NCBI GenBank assembly: GCA_001603805.1
Contig: LUZY01000008.1
Coordinates: 1-64,000 of the forward strand
Direction of reading: 5' to 3'
Length of the DNA: 64,000 bases
Source of the DNA: Deferribacterales bacterium Deferri_01
Lineage (GTDB): Bacteria; Chrysiogenota; Deferribacteres; Deferribacterales; Geovibrionaceae
The notes beneath the pieces are model-generated. The model saw only the letters and a list, made by a program, of their open reading frames with translations, did not search any database and had not been told where the DNA came from. Position numbers and translations under genes: made by a program. Of the stretch, positions 63,805-64,000 are shown one piece after another; the stretch's first letter is position 1; each line of letters starts with the position of its first letter.

Positions 63805-64000
63805 TTATCCTTCGATGAGTCCGTTTTCGGTCAGGAACATTTTGCGGGCGCCGATTTTTTCAATAAAACCTAGATCGTGGGATACGATAAGCATAGTCTT
63901 ATCTATTCCTTTGAGGATTTCGGCAAGCTTATTCTCACTCTTTGCGTCAAGAGCGGCTGAGGGCTCATCAAGGAGCAGTATTGCAGGCTTCATTACAAGT
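63805..64000 (-). CDS. ABC transporter ATP-binding protein, C-terminal part
   Basis: The last ~65 residues of an ABC ATPase; the gene continues beyond the window. Visible: Walker B and the following Glu in AILLLDEPSAALD, then the H-loop in LIVSHDLGFIEKIG, and a C-terminal end GLIEG. The import or export substrate cannot be told. It is convergent with the nuo operon, across the locus 3 repeats. Confidence 0.85.
   Translation of the reverse strand, partial: LVMKPAILLLDEPSAALDAKSENKLAEILKGIDKTMLIVSHDLGFIEKIGARKMFLTENGLIEG

Overview
The window reads as chromosomal DNA of an anaerobic or respiring Gram-negative bacterium: TonB-dependent uptake, lipoproteins, multihaem cytochrome, a DMSO-reductase-type iron-sulfur subunit and a complete 14-gene complex I. 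The combination of DapL, HisZ, a NuoF carrying an extra ferredoxin tail, polyphosphate:AMP phosphotransferase and many two-component genes suggests Deferribacterota (Geovibrio/Denitrovibrio-like) or a neighbouring delta-type lineage. This placement is inference; there is no rRNA gene in the window to test it.

Layout. 1-407: end of a DmsB-like electron-transfer subunit. 487-7309 (minus): a signalling operon with an NtrC-type regulator, a periplasmic binding lipoprotein, two related histidine kinases and a REC-HDOD protein. 7.4-13.8 kb: EAL protein, secreted esterase, SIMPL protein, HAD hydrolase, AraC regulator with a DMT exporter, and threonine deaminase. 13.97-14.30 kb: tRNA Lys-Glu-Val-Asp operon with its promoter and terminator. 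14.9-18.5 kb: aminotransferase-hisZ-purA operon behind a long, structured leader. 19-23.8 kb: FAD protein, phosphoesterase, CCA-adding-type enzyme, FAH protein, YkgJ-like protein and coaE. 24-31.5 kb: mltD, then an operon cysE-iscR-iscS-MFS-nth-lrp-glycosyltransferase, and a ferredoxin missed by ORF-length cut-offs. 31.7-38.1 kb: Nudix, tetrahaem cytochrome, hemW, glycosyltransferase, MscS, Pap and a racemase. 38.2-41.2 kb: dapL, a CDF exporter and a DUF2232-like membrane protein. 41.4-45.4 kb: a TonB receptor/methyltransferase/binding-protein cassette. 45.5-46.7 kb: rpsF-ssb-rpsR. 46.9-48.5 kb: dienelactone hydrolase and RluD-like synthase. 48.7-63.5 kb: nuoA-N plus a ferritin-like protein. 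The right edge is the end of an ABC ATPase.

The most unusual signal is a family of modular intergenic elements at three distant places (14.6-14.9, 23.8-24.0 and 63.5-63.7 kb). Each unit has a hairpin centred on a CCATGGATGG-like loop, a conserved core GCGCCGTGCGYAGCGAAG, a second hairpin, a second core CGCGAGCG, a third hairpin, and usually GATTATAA. The cores are conserved, but the hairpin arms differ between loci and still pair, which is covariation. The elements sit against the 3' ends of genes. A second unexplained RNA-like signal is the leader of the aminotransferase-hisZ-purA operon.
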